Shown: positions 1 to 8,725 of the stretch, one piece after another
How positions within the stretch are numbered: the first letter of the stretch is position 1
Layout: each line of letters opens with the position of its first letter
Assembly (NCBI RefSeq): GCF_037996765.1
Contig: NZ_JBBNAD010000005.1
Span: 962,001 to 1,026,000, forward strand
From: Bdellovibrio sp. GT3
GTDB taxonomy: Bacteria; Bdellovibrionota; Bdellovibrionia; Bdellovibrionales; Bdellovibrionaceae
Length of the DNA: 64,000 nt
Reading direction: 5' to 3'
Program-made: the position numbers and the translations under genes
Notes under the pieces: generated by a model
What the model was told of the DNA's origin: nothing
The model's input: only the letters and a program-made list of their open reading frames with translations
The model's database searches: none

Positions 1-1
1 C

Positions 2-1138
2 CGGGTCGGCTTGACGTGGTTTGCTGTCAGTTTGATGGGAGCAAACACCGGTTATCTGGCGGCAGGCCAGACGGCTTCGTTGATGTTGCTAAGTTTTATT
101 GGTGGCAAGTGGGCGGATCGTTGGAATCCCCATCAAACAATGATCCGGGTAGATCTGGTGCGCATGGTGATCGTGCTCATTCCTGTTTTCGTTTCTTTTT
201 TTATTCCGGTGCCTCTGTCGCTGTTGATTGTGATGGCTTTGATATTGTCTTCATTAAGCGCTTTCTTTGATCCCGCGACCCAAGCGATGATTCCGATTTT
301 GGCAAAAGATTTTGAAACAATGCAATCCACGAATGGCTTGATGGCAACGACAATTCGCGGAGCACGCATGGTGGGGCCTGCTGTCGTGGGTTTGCTTGCG
401 GCAATCGTTCCGATGATTCATTTTTTTACGATCGATGCTTTTACATTTTTGATCTCGGCAGTTTCCATTTGGTCTTTGAAGAAATACCTGCCGGAAAACA
501 TCGTACAGCCCAAGGGCCGAATTGGTTTTGGTGATGCCATTATGGCGGGATTTAAGTTGATCGAAGGACATGTCGGCATGAGATATGTTTTTGTTTCGCG
601 CGCTCTCACTGCAGGAGCCTGGAATTTGGCGGTGATTGTCGGGTTTGCATTGTTAATCCATGAAATCACCGGTGGCGATGCTCGAATGTTTGGTTTGGTC
701 ATGGCAACTTATGGTGTGGGAAATTTATTGGGGGCGGTGTATTTCGGCAATCTAAAACGGGCGGGACATCGTTTGTTGTGGTTGATGTATTTGGGTTATG
801 TGTTGTGGGGAGTTGGAGTTGTATGGATTGGCTTGGCTCCCACCGTAACTTGGATTGCAGTGGCTTCAATCTACACTGGTTTTTTGGGGCCGATGAATGA
901 CTTGGCTTTTATTGATCTCATGCAAAGAAAGTTTCAGGTCGCTGATTTAACCAAGGTGTTTCGTTTACGCATGGCTTTGGAATCCTTTGGAACATTGTTG
1001 TGCACTTTGGCTTCACCGTGGCTGATTAAAATGACTTCTGTTCGGGCCGTTATTTTGGCTTGCGGAGTTTTGTGGATTGTATGCGGCGGAATAGGGTTGT
1101 TGCTCAAATCAACTCGCGCTACGACTCAAACAACATAA
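2..1138 (+). CDS. MFS transporter, 3' part (start lies outside the window)
   Basis: The reading frame is open from the first bases of the window, so the N-terminus is missing; a TTG at 11 is in frame but is probably internal. The visible part is very hydrophobic, with about ten membrane-spanning stretches broken by short basic loops, as in a major facilitator permease of the EntS/MFS_3 type. Such proteins move small molecules across the inner membrane by ion antiport. A GGKWADR segment near the visible start resembles the conserved MFS loop between helices 2 and 3. The substrate cannot be told. The gene ends at 1138 and is followed by a 130-bp gap, so it probably belongs to an upstream unit. 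Confidence 0.8.
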   Translation, partial: RVGLTWFAVSLMGANTGYLAAGQTASLMLLSFIGGKWADRWNPHQTMIRVDLVRMVIVLIPVFVSFFIPVPLSLLIVMALILSSLSAFFDPATQAMIPILAKDFETMQSTNGLMATTIRGARMVGPAVVGLLAAIVPMIHFFTIDAFTFLISAVSIWSLKKYLPENIVQPKGRIGFGDAIMAGFKLIEGHVGMRYVFVSRALTAGAWNLAVIVGFALLIHEITGGDARMFGLVMATYGVGNLLGAVYFGNLKRAGHRLLWLMYLGYVLWGVGVVWIGLAPTVTWIAVASIYTGFLGPMNDLAFIDLMQRKFQVADLTKVFRLRMALESFGTLLCTLASPWLIKMTSVRAVILACGVLWIVCGGIGLLLKSTRATTQTT

Positions 1139-1271
1139 TCTCTGAAATTTTACACAATATTTGAACTGGCTGATTTGCATTACATGAGCTAATTCATTGG
1201 GTTGATGCATGCGGCTAGAGTAGTATCATTTAAATTGATCTTGCTCATTTGAGCCTTTAAGTTGAGCACGA

Positions 1272-1937
1272 ATGATTACAGAAGGATTCTTGAACTTGGT
1301 GGACTTAAAAAAGCGCTCGGACATTCACTATGCTCGAAAAATTTGGCATATGTCTGCCGTTTTCGCCATGTTTTTGGCCTTCGTTTATTTGCCAGAAAAG
1401 GTTTCTTTGACACTTCTGGTTGTTGCTTGGATCTTGTTCGTTCCTTTTGATTTCTTGCGCCATCGTTATCCCGCGCTGAACGATATTGCAGTTCATGCTT
1501 TCAAGCCCATTATGCGCCAAAGCGAAGTAAAAAAACTCGCAGGTACGACTTTTTTACTTACTGGTGTTCTGATTGTTTACGTTATTTTTCCGCGTCCCAT
1601 CGTTGCTTTGACGTTATTGTTCTTGGCTTTTGCAGATCCAATCGCCAGCTATTTTGGCATCTTGTACGGTAAGGACAAAATCTTTGGGCACAAGTCCATT
1701 CAAGGCTTTATGGCAGCATTCTTCGTCTGCATGGGTCTTACATTAGTATTCTTGTTATATCACAACTATCTAACGGATCGCGTGATTGTGATCAGTTTGC
1801 TTGCGGGCCTTGTTGGCGCATTTGCAGAGCTGATCCCCGTTGGAAAGCTTGATGACAACCTGACGCTGCCGTTGATGAGCGCCGTGGGTCTTTCCATCCT
1901 CTTTTATTTCTTTGGATTTTTCGCCAATGTCGGATAA
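1272..1937 (+). CDS. Phosphatidate cytidylyltransferase / dolichol kinase-like membrane protein
   Basis: A protein of 221 residues with about six membrane segments. An RKIWHM segment near residue 22, a DPIASYFGILYGK segment about two thirds along and a following GHKSIQG are characteristic of the CTP-dependent diacylglycerol, dolichol and phytol kinase family related to CdsA. It probably phosphorylates a lipid alcohol (diacylglycerol or polyprenol) using CTP at the inner membrane. The stop is 9 bp before pssA, so the two form one lipid-metabolism unit running into asd. The substrate is inferred only at class level. Confidence 0.75.
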   Translation: MITEGFLNLVDLKKRSDIHYARKIWHMSAVFAMFLAFVYLPEKVSLTLLVVAWILFVPFDFLRHRYPALNDIAVHAFKPIMRQSEVKKLAGTTFLLTGVLIVYVIFPRPIVALTLLFLAFADPIASYFGILYGKDKIFGHKSIQGFMAAFFVCMGLTLVFLLYHNYLTDRVIVISLLAGLVGAFAELIPVGKLDDNLTLPLMSAVGLSILFYFFGFFANVG

Positions 1938-1946
1938 AACCGATAC

Positions 1947-2810
1947 ATGGCAAATGAACACACAGCACATCATCCCAATCTAGATACAGAAGAGGCACGC
2001 GCACAACGCCTGCACATGTATATTTATATTCTTCCTAACTTGATGACGACCGGAAACCTGTTCTCAGGCTTCTTCGCTGTTATTCAATCCATCAACGGGA
2101 ACTATCTATGGGCCGCATACGCAATCGTCGTAGCTGCAGTATTTGACCAGTTGGATGGCCGCTTGGCGCGTTTGACTCGTTCAACTAGTAAGTTCGGTGC
2201 GGAATACGATTCACTTTGTGACCTGGTTAGCTTCGGTATGGCTCCGGGTGTATTGTTGTTCTTGTGGGCGTTGCAACCATTCGGTCGCTTGGGCTGGGTT
2301 GCCTGCTTCTTGTTCGTGGCCTGCGGAGCACTTCGCTTGGCGCGTTTCAACGTTCAGGCGAACGTGGTCGAGAAAAACTATTTCCAAGGTCTGCCAATTC
2401 CAATGGCGGCTGGTATCGTGGCTTCTTCAGTTCTGGCATTTAAAGATCTGGAGTTGGAGGCCATGGGGAACTACGGTTTGCTGGTGATGACAATCTTGTT
2501 GGCGCTGGTGATGGTTTCCAATTTCCGTTTCCGCAGCTTTAAAGACTTGGATTTGAAAGAGCGTCTGCCATTCCGTTATTTGATTTTGGGTGTCGGCGTT
2601 CTGGTAGTTGTAGCACTTCGTCCAGAAGTGATGCTGTTTGTTCTGTTCATGAGCTACGCAGCTCTTGGTGCAGTCTTCGGTGTTTTCAAACTGGGCAAAA
2701 ACATCCGCAAGATCAAGCCTTCGGTATATGCTCCAGGGCAGGTTCATGAGAGCGACTTGGTCTATGAAGAAGATGAGGAAGAGACCAAGAAAGATGAAAA
2801 GAAAACTTAA
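1947..2810 (+). CDS. pssA: CDP-diacylglycerol-serine O-phosphatidyltransferase
   Basis: An integral membrane enzyme of the CDP-alcohol phosphatidyltransferase family that makes phosphatidylserine from CDP-diacylglycerol and serine, the precursor of phosphatidylethanolamine. The signature DGxxARxxxxxxxxGxxxDxxxD is intact around residues 68-92 (DGRLAR, then FGAEYDSLCD). The LPNLMTTGNLFSGF segment near residue 29 is typical of the PssA subfamily. The C-terminus is a long acidic and lysine-rich cytoplasmic tail of about 35 residues. It follows the lipid kinase-like gene closely, and its last 17 nt overlap asd in another frame. Confidence 0.92.
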   Translation: MANEHTAHHPNLDTEEARAQRLHMYIYILPNLMTTGNLFSGFFAVIQSINGNYLWAAYAIVVAAVFDQLDGRLARLTRSTSKFGAEYDSLCDLVSFGMAPGVLLFLWALQPFGRLGWVACFLFVACGALRLARFNVQANVVEKNYFQGLPIPMAAGIVASSVLAFKDLELEAMGNYGLLVMTILLALVMVSNFRFRSFKDLDLKERLPFRYLILGVGVLVVVALRPEVMLFVLFMSYAALGAVFGVFKLGKNIRKIKPSVYAPGQVHESDLVYEEDEEETKKDEKKT

Positions 2811-3801
2811 AGTCGGTGTCGTCGGCGCGACCGGTATGGTCGGCCAAACTTTTATGACTCTTCTGGAAGAGCGCGCATTCCCTATCGCGGAACTGCGCCC
2901 TTTCGCATCTGAAAATTCCCTTGGAAAAAAGATCGAATTGCAAGGTCAGCAATGGCCCGTGCAAGTATTGAAAGACGGTTGTTTTGACGGTCTGGATCTG
3001 GTTTTCTTTTCATCCGGTGATGATATCTCTGCCGAGTGGGCTCCGAAAGCTGTTCAAGCCGGGGCATTCGCGGTTGATAATTCCGCGGCCTTCCGTATGG
3101 ATCCAAACACAGTTTTGATCGTTCCTGAAGTGAACGGTCACTTGGTAAATAAAGACTCCAAACCACAAGTTATCGCAAATCCCAACTGTTCCACTATTCA
3201 ATTGGTGGTGGCTTTGAAGCCACTTGCTGAAAAATTCGGTTTGGATGAGGTGCGCGTTAGCACTTATCAAGCAGTGAGTGGTGCCGGGCAGGGTGGATAT
3301 GATGAGTTGATGGAGCAAACCTCCAAGCATTCTCATGATAAGCACGAACCAAAAACATTCCCTCACACGATTTTGTTCAATTGTATTCCGCAAATTGGTT
3401 CTTTCAATGATCAGGGCTTCTGCAGTGAGGAAGTGAAAATCATGAAGGAGACGCGCAAGATTTTGGGATTGCCTCAGTTGAAGGTATCCGCTTTCACAGT
3501 GCGTATTCCTGCATTGAATGCTCACAGTGAATCTGTTTGGGTGACTTTGAAAAAAGATGCAACCCGCGAAGCGGTGACCGAGGCGTTGGTTTCCCATCCT
3601 GGAATTGTTGTTCAGGATGATCCTAAGCGCAGTATTTACCCGCTGGCGCGCGAAGTTTCCGGCAAAGACCCGGTTTATGTGGGGCGTATCCACCGTGATC
3701 CGGAGGATTCCAAGCTTTGGATGATGTGGGTCGTGTCTGATAACATCCGTAAGGGTGCAGCGTTGAACGGTATTCAGATAGCCGAACAAATATTCTTCTA
3801 A
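2794..3801 (+). CDS. asd: Aspartate-semialdehyde dehydrogenase
   Basis: Converts aspartyl-4-phosphate to aspartate-4-semialdehyde with NADPH, feeding lysine, diaminopimelate, threonine and methionine synthesis. The Rossmann motif GATGMVG is at residues 11-17. The catalytic cysteine is in NPNCST near residue 132, and the active-site region IPALNAHSES follows in the C-terminal half. I start at the ATG at 2794 because the family N-terminus begins there; the open frame extends upstream only as an antiparallel shadow of pssA. The start lies inside the last codons of pssA (17-nt overlap), which suggests translational coupling. Its partner aspartate kinase, lysC, is about 31 kb away. Confidence 0.95.
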   Translation: MKRKLKVGVVGATGMVGQTFMTLLEERAFPIAELRPFASENSLGKKIELQGQQWPVQVLKDGCFDGLDLVFFSSGDDISAEWAPKAVQAGAFAVDNSAAFRMDPNTVLIVPEVNGHLVNKDSKPQVIANPNCSTIQLVVALKPLAEKFGLDEVRVSTYQAVSGAGQGGYDELMEQTSKHSHDKHEPKTFPHTILFNCIPQIGSFNDQGFCSEEVKIMKETRKILGLPQLKVSAFTVRIPALNAHSESVWVTLKKDATREAVTEALVSHPGIVVQDDPKRSIYPLAREVSGKDPVYVGRIHRDPEDSKLWMMWVVSDNIRKGAALNGIQIAEQIFF

Positions 3802-3893
3802 GGGCCTTGTAAAAAGGCTCCAAAATGGTGCGACGAAGGTCTGGGCAGGCTGGTTACTTTGACTAATGGCTCGTCCAGTGGTTCGATTAAGAT

Positions 3894-5210
3894 ATGCGCC
3901 TGTTGAAGCAATTAGCTTTATTTTCTACATCCTTATTAATATCCAAAGTGGCTTTGGCGACTTTGACCTATGGATCTGTGGGTGGCGCAACTTCGGTTGA
4001 TATTGTAACCACACCTACTAAACCTGTGATTTACGGTGGCTTCGCTGGAACTTGCGATACAGTTACCAGTGGCAGCACTTGCGATACTTGTACTGGTACG
4101 GGGTTGGTTCCTTGTAATAAGAACGCTGTTTATCCAGAACTGAATTTAACGATCGTTTTGAACAGTTCTACGACGATTGGGTCGACGAGTGATATTTCGT
4201 TGAAAATCGATTCGACAACCGTAAATCCAACATCGATCAGTTTGGGTTCTGGTTCTTTCACGATCCTCGTTCCATGGAGTGAGATCTGCAATAAAGCAAT
4301 CAATGATTCGACTTGTTTGGCAGACAAGCTTAATCACGATTTAACGATCACAGCAACTTCCAGCACCGGTACTACCACGGGTGGCACGTTTACTCTTCAC
4401 TTCACTTCTTCTGTCGCGCCCAGCGCGCCATCGGACTATACGGACTGTCCTGAAGGCGTTCAAGCTCCAGCAAATACCGGATTCTGTAACTTCACGGCGT
4501 TCCCAGGGGACGGAAAAGTATATATCAAAAATCCGGGTGTATCAGAGGACTATCCGGCCAGCACGACGGGTGTGGATTTTAAAAGTATCGTGATTTTTTA
4601 CGAGAAGCAAAACCCGGGCGATTCTGATGCGACAACTCGTGGTAGCATCACAAATAAATCCAATTTCTTTGAAATTCCGATCAATACTTCAGTTAAACCG
4701 CCAGCAGATCCAAAGGCCTATGTTTCGGGTTTAACTAATGGCGAAAGATACTGTTTGGTCATGGCGAATCGGGATCTGACGGGGAATATTTATTACTTCA
4801 CGCCAAGCTCTGTTTCTGACAGCACGCTCTGTGCTGCAGCTCTGCCGGTTGCGGGACTGCTTGATGATAAGAGCTGCTTTATTGCAACGGCCGCCTTTGG
4901 CAGCGATATGGCCCCCGAGGTTCAAAGTTTCCGTGATTTCAGAAACAAGTATTTGCTTCCTTATTCCTGGGGCCGTCAGTTTGTAAAAACTTATTATAAG
5001 TACAGTCCCCACTACGCCAATATGATTGCACAAAGTGACACAGCTAAAATTGCAGTTCGTGGAGTTCTGTGGCCGATGCTGTATTTTGCTCGTATGAGCG
5101 TGGCGATTGGCTTCTGGTATGCATTGGGCTTTGCTGCTTTCGCAGGGCTTACATTGTGGGGATTGTATCGTCGCTTGATCCTTGGTCGTAACGTTCGGGG
5201 TGAACTGTGA
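3894..5210 (+). CDS. Secreted protein with CFI-box C-terminal sorting region
   Basis: A 438-residue exported protein of unknown function. It has a Sec signal peptide (first about 22 residues), then a Thr/Ser/Gly-rich beta-type region with paired cysteines, including a CDTCTGTG stretch near residue 64. Near residue 327 is CFIATAAFGS, the hallmark of the CFI-box C-terminal domain. After it come about 80 residues rich in Arg and Tyr, a hydrophobic helix and a basic end (RRLILGRNVRGEL). That tripartite tail resembles a protein-sorting or membrane-anchoring signal. It overlaps the next gene by 4 nt (GTGA), so the two products are probably made together. Confidence 0.75.
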   Translation: MRLLKQLALFSTSLLISKVALATLTYGSVGGATSVDIVTTPTKPVIYGGFAGTCDTVTSGSTCDTCTGTGLVPCNKNAVYPELNLTIVLNSSTTIGSTSDISLKIDSTTVNPTSISLGSGSFTILVPWSEICNKAINDSTCLADKLNHDLTITATSSTGTTTGGTFTLHFTSSVAPSAPSDYTDCPEGVQAPANTGFCNFTAFPGDGKVYIKNPGVSEDYPASTTGVDFKSIVIFYEKQNPGDSDATTRGSITNKSNFFEIPINTSVKPPADPKAYVSGLTNGERYCLVMANRDLTGNIYYFTPSSVSDSTLCAAALPVAGLLDDKSCFIATAAFGSDMAPEVQSFRDFRNKYLLPYSWGRQFVKTYYKYSPHYANMIAQSDTAKIAVRGVLWPMLYFARMSVAIGFWYALGFAAFAGLTLWGLYRRLILGRNVRGEL

Positions 5211-6376
5211 AATCACTATGGTTCGTATTAGTGGCTCTTTTGGCAGTCACAATGTTTCACACAGCGCACGCTCAGGAATCTGCTCCGCAAGAGCCGCCCT
5301 TTGTTGATGAAAGTGAATTTGATTCTCAAGCAGATCCGTTGAAGGCTGAAACCGACGACGCTCTAAGCATCGAGGACGAGATCCTGCAAAGTGGCGGTCA
5401 ACCAGTTCCACCTCCGGCGCCAACAAATGCGCCACCAGCTGCCCCAGCAGGAAATGGAAGTGGTAATACAGTTGATCTCAATCAAATGGTTCCTGAGGCG
5501 GGTTCCTCCGAGGACTTGCTTTTGGAAGATGAAGAACCAGTTATCGCCGCTCCTTCCAGTGAGATTCCCGAAGGGGAGATTCTGCTTGATGAGCCAACGA
5601 CTCCAGTGAAAGCGGCAGCTCCTGTCTATGCGGAGGAAGTCGTCAGCAAATCACGCTCCGGCGGTATCGAGTACATCCGCCATCCACAGTCAGCGGTAGG
5701 TTTGGTTCGCATCGAAAAAGACGGCACTTACGTTTATAAAACGAGCGAGAAAAAAGGTTACAGCACAACCGGTGCGTTTCGCTTCGGTATGATGGATGCC
5801 CCTAAGATCACAGCAGCTGACGGAGTGACAACTTTCGAAACCATGTATACGGGACCTCAAGCTCCGTTGCTGATGTTTGATTATGACTGGCAGCCGTTCA
5901 AGGCTTCCCGCAATTTCAAAATTCAGGCGGGAATTGGTTTCATGATGCAAACGGGTAAGGGTCGCTTCACCGAATCCGATCCGACAACGGGAGATCCCGC
6001 TGCGGGTGATGAAGCCATGGAAGAATACACATTCCTGGCCGTCCCTTTGAATTTGGGTTTCTCTTATCGCTTTCAATATATGGATCGGCAAATCCTGGCA
6101 CCCTACGTGGTGGGCGGTGGTTCCTATATTCCAGTCGCGGAACTTCGTGACGATGGCAACTCGACTAACTTTGTCGGAACACCAGCAGCCTACGGCGGCG
6201 GTGGCTTGATGATCAACATCGGCGCCATGAGCAAAGACACAGCCTACACACTTCGCACCGAATACGCGATCGCCAATCTGTGGGCGACGTTGGAGTACCG
6301 CTATCTGTACTCCTTCAGCGAAGACGTAGATTTCTCATCAAATATCATCTCCGCCGGCATCACCCTCGATTACTAA
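5207..6376 (+). CDS. Predicted outer-membrane beta-barrel protein with acidic/proline-rich linker
   Basis: The GTG start overlaps the stop of the CFI-box gene (GTGA). A signal peptide ends near residue 23 (HTAHAQ). Residues 24-140 are acidic and Pro/Ala-rich with low complexity, probably an extended periplasmic or surface linker. The remaining 250 residues alternate polar and aromatic residues (for example LEYRYLYSF and ITLDY at the very end), and the aromatic C-terminus fits an outer-membrane barrel. No named family was recognised. A dispersed palindrome directly follows the stop. Confidence 0.65.
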   Translation: MKSLWFVLVALLAVTMFHTAHAQESAPQEPPFVDESEFDSQADPLKAETDDALSIEDEILQSGGQPVPPPAPTNAPPAAPAGNGSGNTVDLNQMVPEAGSSEDLLLEDEEPVIAAPSSEIPEGEILLDEPTTPVKAAAPVYAEEVVSKSRSGGIEYIRHPQSAVGLVRIEKDGTYVYKTSEKKGYSTTGAFRFGMMDAPKITAADGVTTFETMYTGPQAPLLMFDYDWQPFKASRNFKIQAGIGFMMQTGKGRFTESDPTTGDPAAGDEAMEEYTFLAVPLNLGFSYRFQYMDRQILAPYVVGGGSYIPVAELRDDGNSTNFVGTPAAYGGGGLMINIGAMSKDTAYTLRTEYAIANLWATLEYRYLYSFSEDVDFSSNIISAGITLDY

Positions 6377-6380
6377 CGGA

Positions 6381-6475
6381 CTGGTGAAAAACCGCCAACT
6401 GCTTCGTTGATCCTCGTCGGCGTACGGGGAGTACGCCTTCCTCGTCGCGCCTTGCATTTGACGGTTTTTGACCAG
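6381..6475. repeat. Dispersed composite palindromic repeat, copy 1
   Basis: Outer arms 6381-6398 and 6458-6475 are inverted repeats matching at 16 of 18 positions. Inside lies a perfect 7-bp hairpin (6419-6425 with 6431-6437, loop GGGGA). The core between them (TTCCTCGTCGCGCCTTG) recurs almost unchanged in a second copy at 46417-46518, while the arms and the hairpin differ but stay self-complementary. This is the pattern of a mobile or structured intergenic repeat family. It sits between convergent genes and could also act as a transcription end. Confidence 0.7.
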
Positions 6476-6526
6476 CCTCACTCGTTTCGTGGGGCTGGCT
6501 CGCTGGCCTTCGCCAGTCGTGGGTTG

Positions 6527-7390
6527 TTAGTTTTTGTTTTGGAAGTGCATTAGGTAGGTGCCTAGTTGGACTAGTTCATCGCAGTCTTTTTGGGATTGGG
6601 ACCAGCCTATGATTTCGTCTTGGAATTGGCGCATTTTTTCTTGTAGCTCTGGCAGCTTGGATTTCGGGATTGGGATGTTTAGTAAGCCCAATTCTTGGTT
6701 CTTGTAGCCTAGCTTTTCGATGTTCTGTGACCACACTTTCAATGTTTGAGCATGGTACGCTTGCATGAAATCGTGGTTGAAGATGTCGACGCCGGTGTCT
6801 AGTACGGGTTCGCATTGTTCGTACTTGCCGCCGTTATTTTTCAAATAGCCAGAGCTTAGTAGAAACTTAAGTGAACGTTCGGCTTCTTCGGCATTGATGA
6901 TACCGTTCATTCTTTTAGAGATGTATTCACCGCTGGCTTCGAAATCTTTTAGTAAAACCATTTCGCGAATTAGCAGGTGATACCACTTGTTCAGAATTTC
7001 GCTGGCGTCTTCTTGAACGAATTGCGCCAGAAGTTTTCTAAGGCACGCATGCACGTTTTTTTGTGCCTTTACCTTCTCAAGATCGTTTTCCGCGTTCTGC
7101 AGTCGAATCAACGCTTCAAAGTAATTTATTTCTTTGGCGTTTAACTTCAATGCCTCTGCCAAGCGACGGCCCGTCGTCTCAGTCAGATTGCGCTTTTCCT
7201 GAATCACCAACTGCAAGTAGTTCGGGCTTTTCAATCCCACCAGACCTGCAAACTGACGATACGAAAACCCCGAGCGCAAAGATTTCTTATATTCAAAGAA
7301 ATCACGCAAGAAAGCGCGGTAACAAGTGTACCGCGCTATTTCTGGATATTTGATTTGAGGCTTGGCCAGGGCTACTGCTTCCATGCGCAA
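6527..7390 (-). CDS. TIGR02147-family putative regulator
   Basis: A 287-residue cytoplasmic protein. The N-terminal 80 residues hold a helix-turn-helix-like block with SYRQFAGLVGLKSPNYLQLV and KRNLTETTGRRLAEALKL, the hallmark of the TIGR02147 family known mainly from Fibrobacter and Bdellovibrio. The rest is alpha-helical. The family's ligand and targets are unknown; DNA binding is inferred from the motif. It is the last gene of a reverse-strand unit, and its start overlaps the previous gene by 19 nt, so it is co-expressed with two exported proteins. An in-frame ATG two codons downstream (7384) is an alternative start. Confidence 0.85.
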   Translation of the reverse strand: MRMEAVALAKPQIKYPEIARYTCYRAFLRDFFEYKKSLRSGFSYRQFAGLVGLKSPNYLQLVIQEKRNLTETTGRRLAEALKLNAKEINYFEALIRLQNAENDLEKVKAQKNVHACLRKLLAQFVQEDASEILNKWYHLLIREMVLLKDFEASGEYISKRMNGIINAEEAERSLKFLLSSGYLKNNGGKYEQCEPVLDTGVDIFNHDFMQAYHAQTLKVWSQNIEKLGYKNQELGLLNIPIPKSKLPELQEKMRQFQDEIIGWSQSQKDCDELVQLGTYLMHFQNKN

Positions 7391-7875
7391 CTTCCCGGTG
7401 TAACTCTAAGTGATCCCAACATTCCGATCATGGCTTGGTCGACGTCTGGAAGATTTAGACCTTTTAGTACAAATCCTTTTCCAGCGCCCCATGTTCCGAT
7501 GTATGCGACAATTTTGGGGTCGTTGTTTTTCATGATGATTGCACAATCAGATTCCGAAACGAGTCTCCATTTGGACTGCTCAAGGCGTTCGCGGATTTCA
7601 AGTGCCGAGTAGTTTGTGAAGTCAGCAAACTCATCTTGAAACTCTGTGATGTCCACGAACTGTGTGGTCACTCCGCGACCGTAAACATAAACAGGGGGAC
7701 CTTCGGCTCGAACACTTTCTGTACGAGTTGCGAAGAGATTCGTAAAGTTTTGCGGAACAATCATTTCAAAACCAGATGAGAGGCTGCTTATTTTGCCACC
7801 ACCAACACGCGAGACGGCTCTTGAAAGAGACGTCCACGCAATTAGAAGTGTTATAGCGAGAAGTGTTTTTCTCAT
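7372..7875 (-). CDS. Exported protein of unknown function (partner of TIGR02147 gene)
   Basis: A 167-residue protein with a Sec signal peptide (first about 20 residues, LLIAWTSLSRA). The mature part is mixed alpha/beta with two cysteines, one in SDCAIIM and one near the C-terminus (GSCAWKQ), which could form a disulfide. No family was recognised. Its ATG shares one base with the upstream stop (TAATG) and its end overlaps the TIGR02147 gene, so it is the middle member of a tightly coupled trio. Confidence 0.75.
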   Translation of the reverse strand: MRKTLLAITLLIAWTSLSRAVSRVGGGKISSLSSGFEMIVPQNFTNLFATRTESVRAEGPPVYVYGRGVTTQFVDITEFQDEFADFTNYSALEIRERLEQSKWRLVSESDCAIIMKNNDPKIVAYIGTWGAGKGFVLKGLNLPDVDQAMIGMLGSLRVTPGSCAWKQ

Positions 7876-8504
7876 TATAGAGACTCGTATTCAACAGTGG
7901 CACCAAAAGCTACTGGATTGAAAATTTGGCAGTTGTCTTTCGTTTGTTTATAAGGCAACGCGCGGCTGACCTTAGCTTGTCCCTGCTCCAAGCAATAATA
8001 GCTTTGCTTCGGTGCCAACATAAAAATCATGCTTTTAAGGTCAAGTTGTTTGGTCGCACCCATCATTCTGTCAGGTATAACAATGTTTGATGTATTTGAT
8101 TCAGGTCTGTTACCCACAGACATACTGGAGTAGTACGATTTGAAGTCTTGGTGATTGTGCTCTACCATGGAGTAAATCCAAACATTCAAATCAAAGTTTA
8201 TGTTTTCAAAAGTTGCCGGGCAGCTAACGTTAGAAAGTGCTGGCATTGCGGTTTGGCCATTGCTGTGGCGCACATCTGGTACTTCGATCGTAACTTCTTT
8301 TTTGCAGATGTCTTCTGTTCGTTCTTGAAAGGTATCGCCCACTCGTTCAATGGTTCTTTTATAGATACTAACCGTTACTTTCGTGCGTTCAAAAATTACG
8401 GGAGGGAGGGGGCCGCCGGGATTCTGGTTCGGTGGTTGGTTTTGCGATTGGGCAAAGGATGAGCAGGACATAATAAGTGCGAGTAAAGCGATTGAGTATT
8501 TCAA
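7875..8504 (-). CDS. Exported protein of unknown function, first gene of the trio
   Basis: A 209-residue protein with a signal peptide (residues 1-18, ending CSSFA) followed by a Gln/Asn/Pro-rich linker. The mature part contains cysteines at CKKE, VSCPA, YYCLE and DNCQIF, compatible with disulfides in the periplasm or outside the cell. No known domain was seen. It leads a three-gene reverse-strand unit; its stop overlaps the next start by one base. Confidence 0.75.
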   Translation of the reverse strand: MKYSIALLALIMSCSSFAQSQNQPPNQNPGGPLPPVIFERTKVTVSIYKRTIERVGDTFQERTEDICKKEVTIEVPDVRHSNGQTAMPALSNVSCPATFENINFDLNVWIYSMVEHNHQDFKSYYSSMSVGNRPESNTSNIVIPDRMMGATKQLDLKSMIFMLAPKQSYYCLEQGQAKVSRALPYKQTKDNCQIFNPVAFGATVEYESL

Positions 8505-8725
8505 GTTGGACCTCGTTGTTTAAGTTTAAAGTTTTAAATTCAAAAAATCAGTGGCGCCTGAAGATGAGGCTATCTCACCCAACCGGAGAGTCAACCGATC
8601 CAGAATACATTTTGAAGACACCTTGTCTTCACTGGCCATTCGAGGTGCGTGAAAAATCTGCCGCGAATGGTGCGCGGATCAGCAAATAGATGCTTGGCCT
8701 CTGAACTTGTGCTAAACCCTCCCGC

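Noticed and set aside
3010-3789. 259-residue antisense ORF within asd
   Set aside because: Shadow of a confident gene; no protein features.
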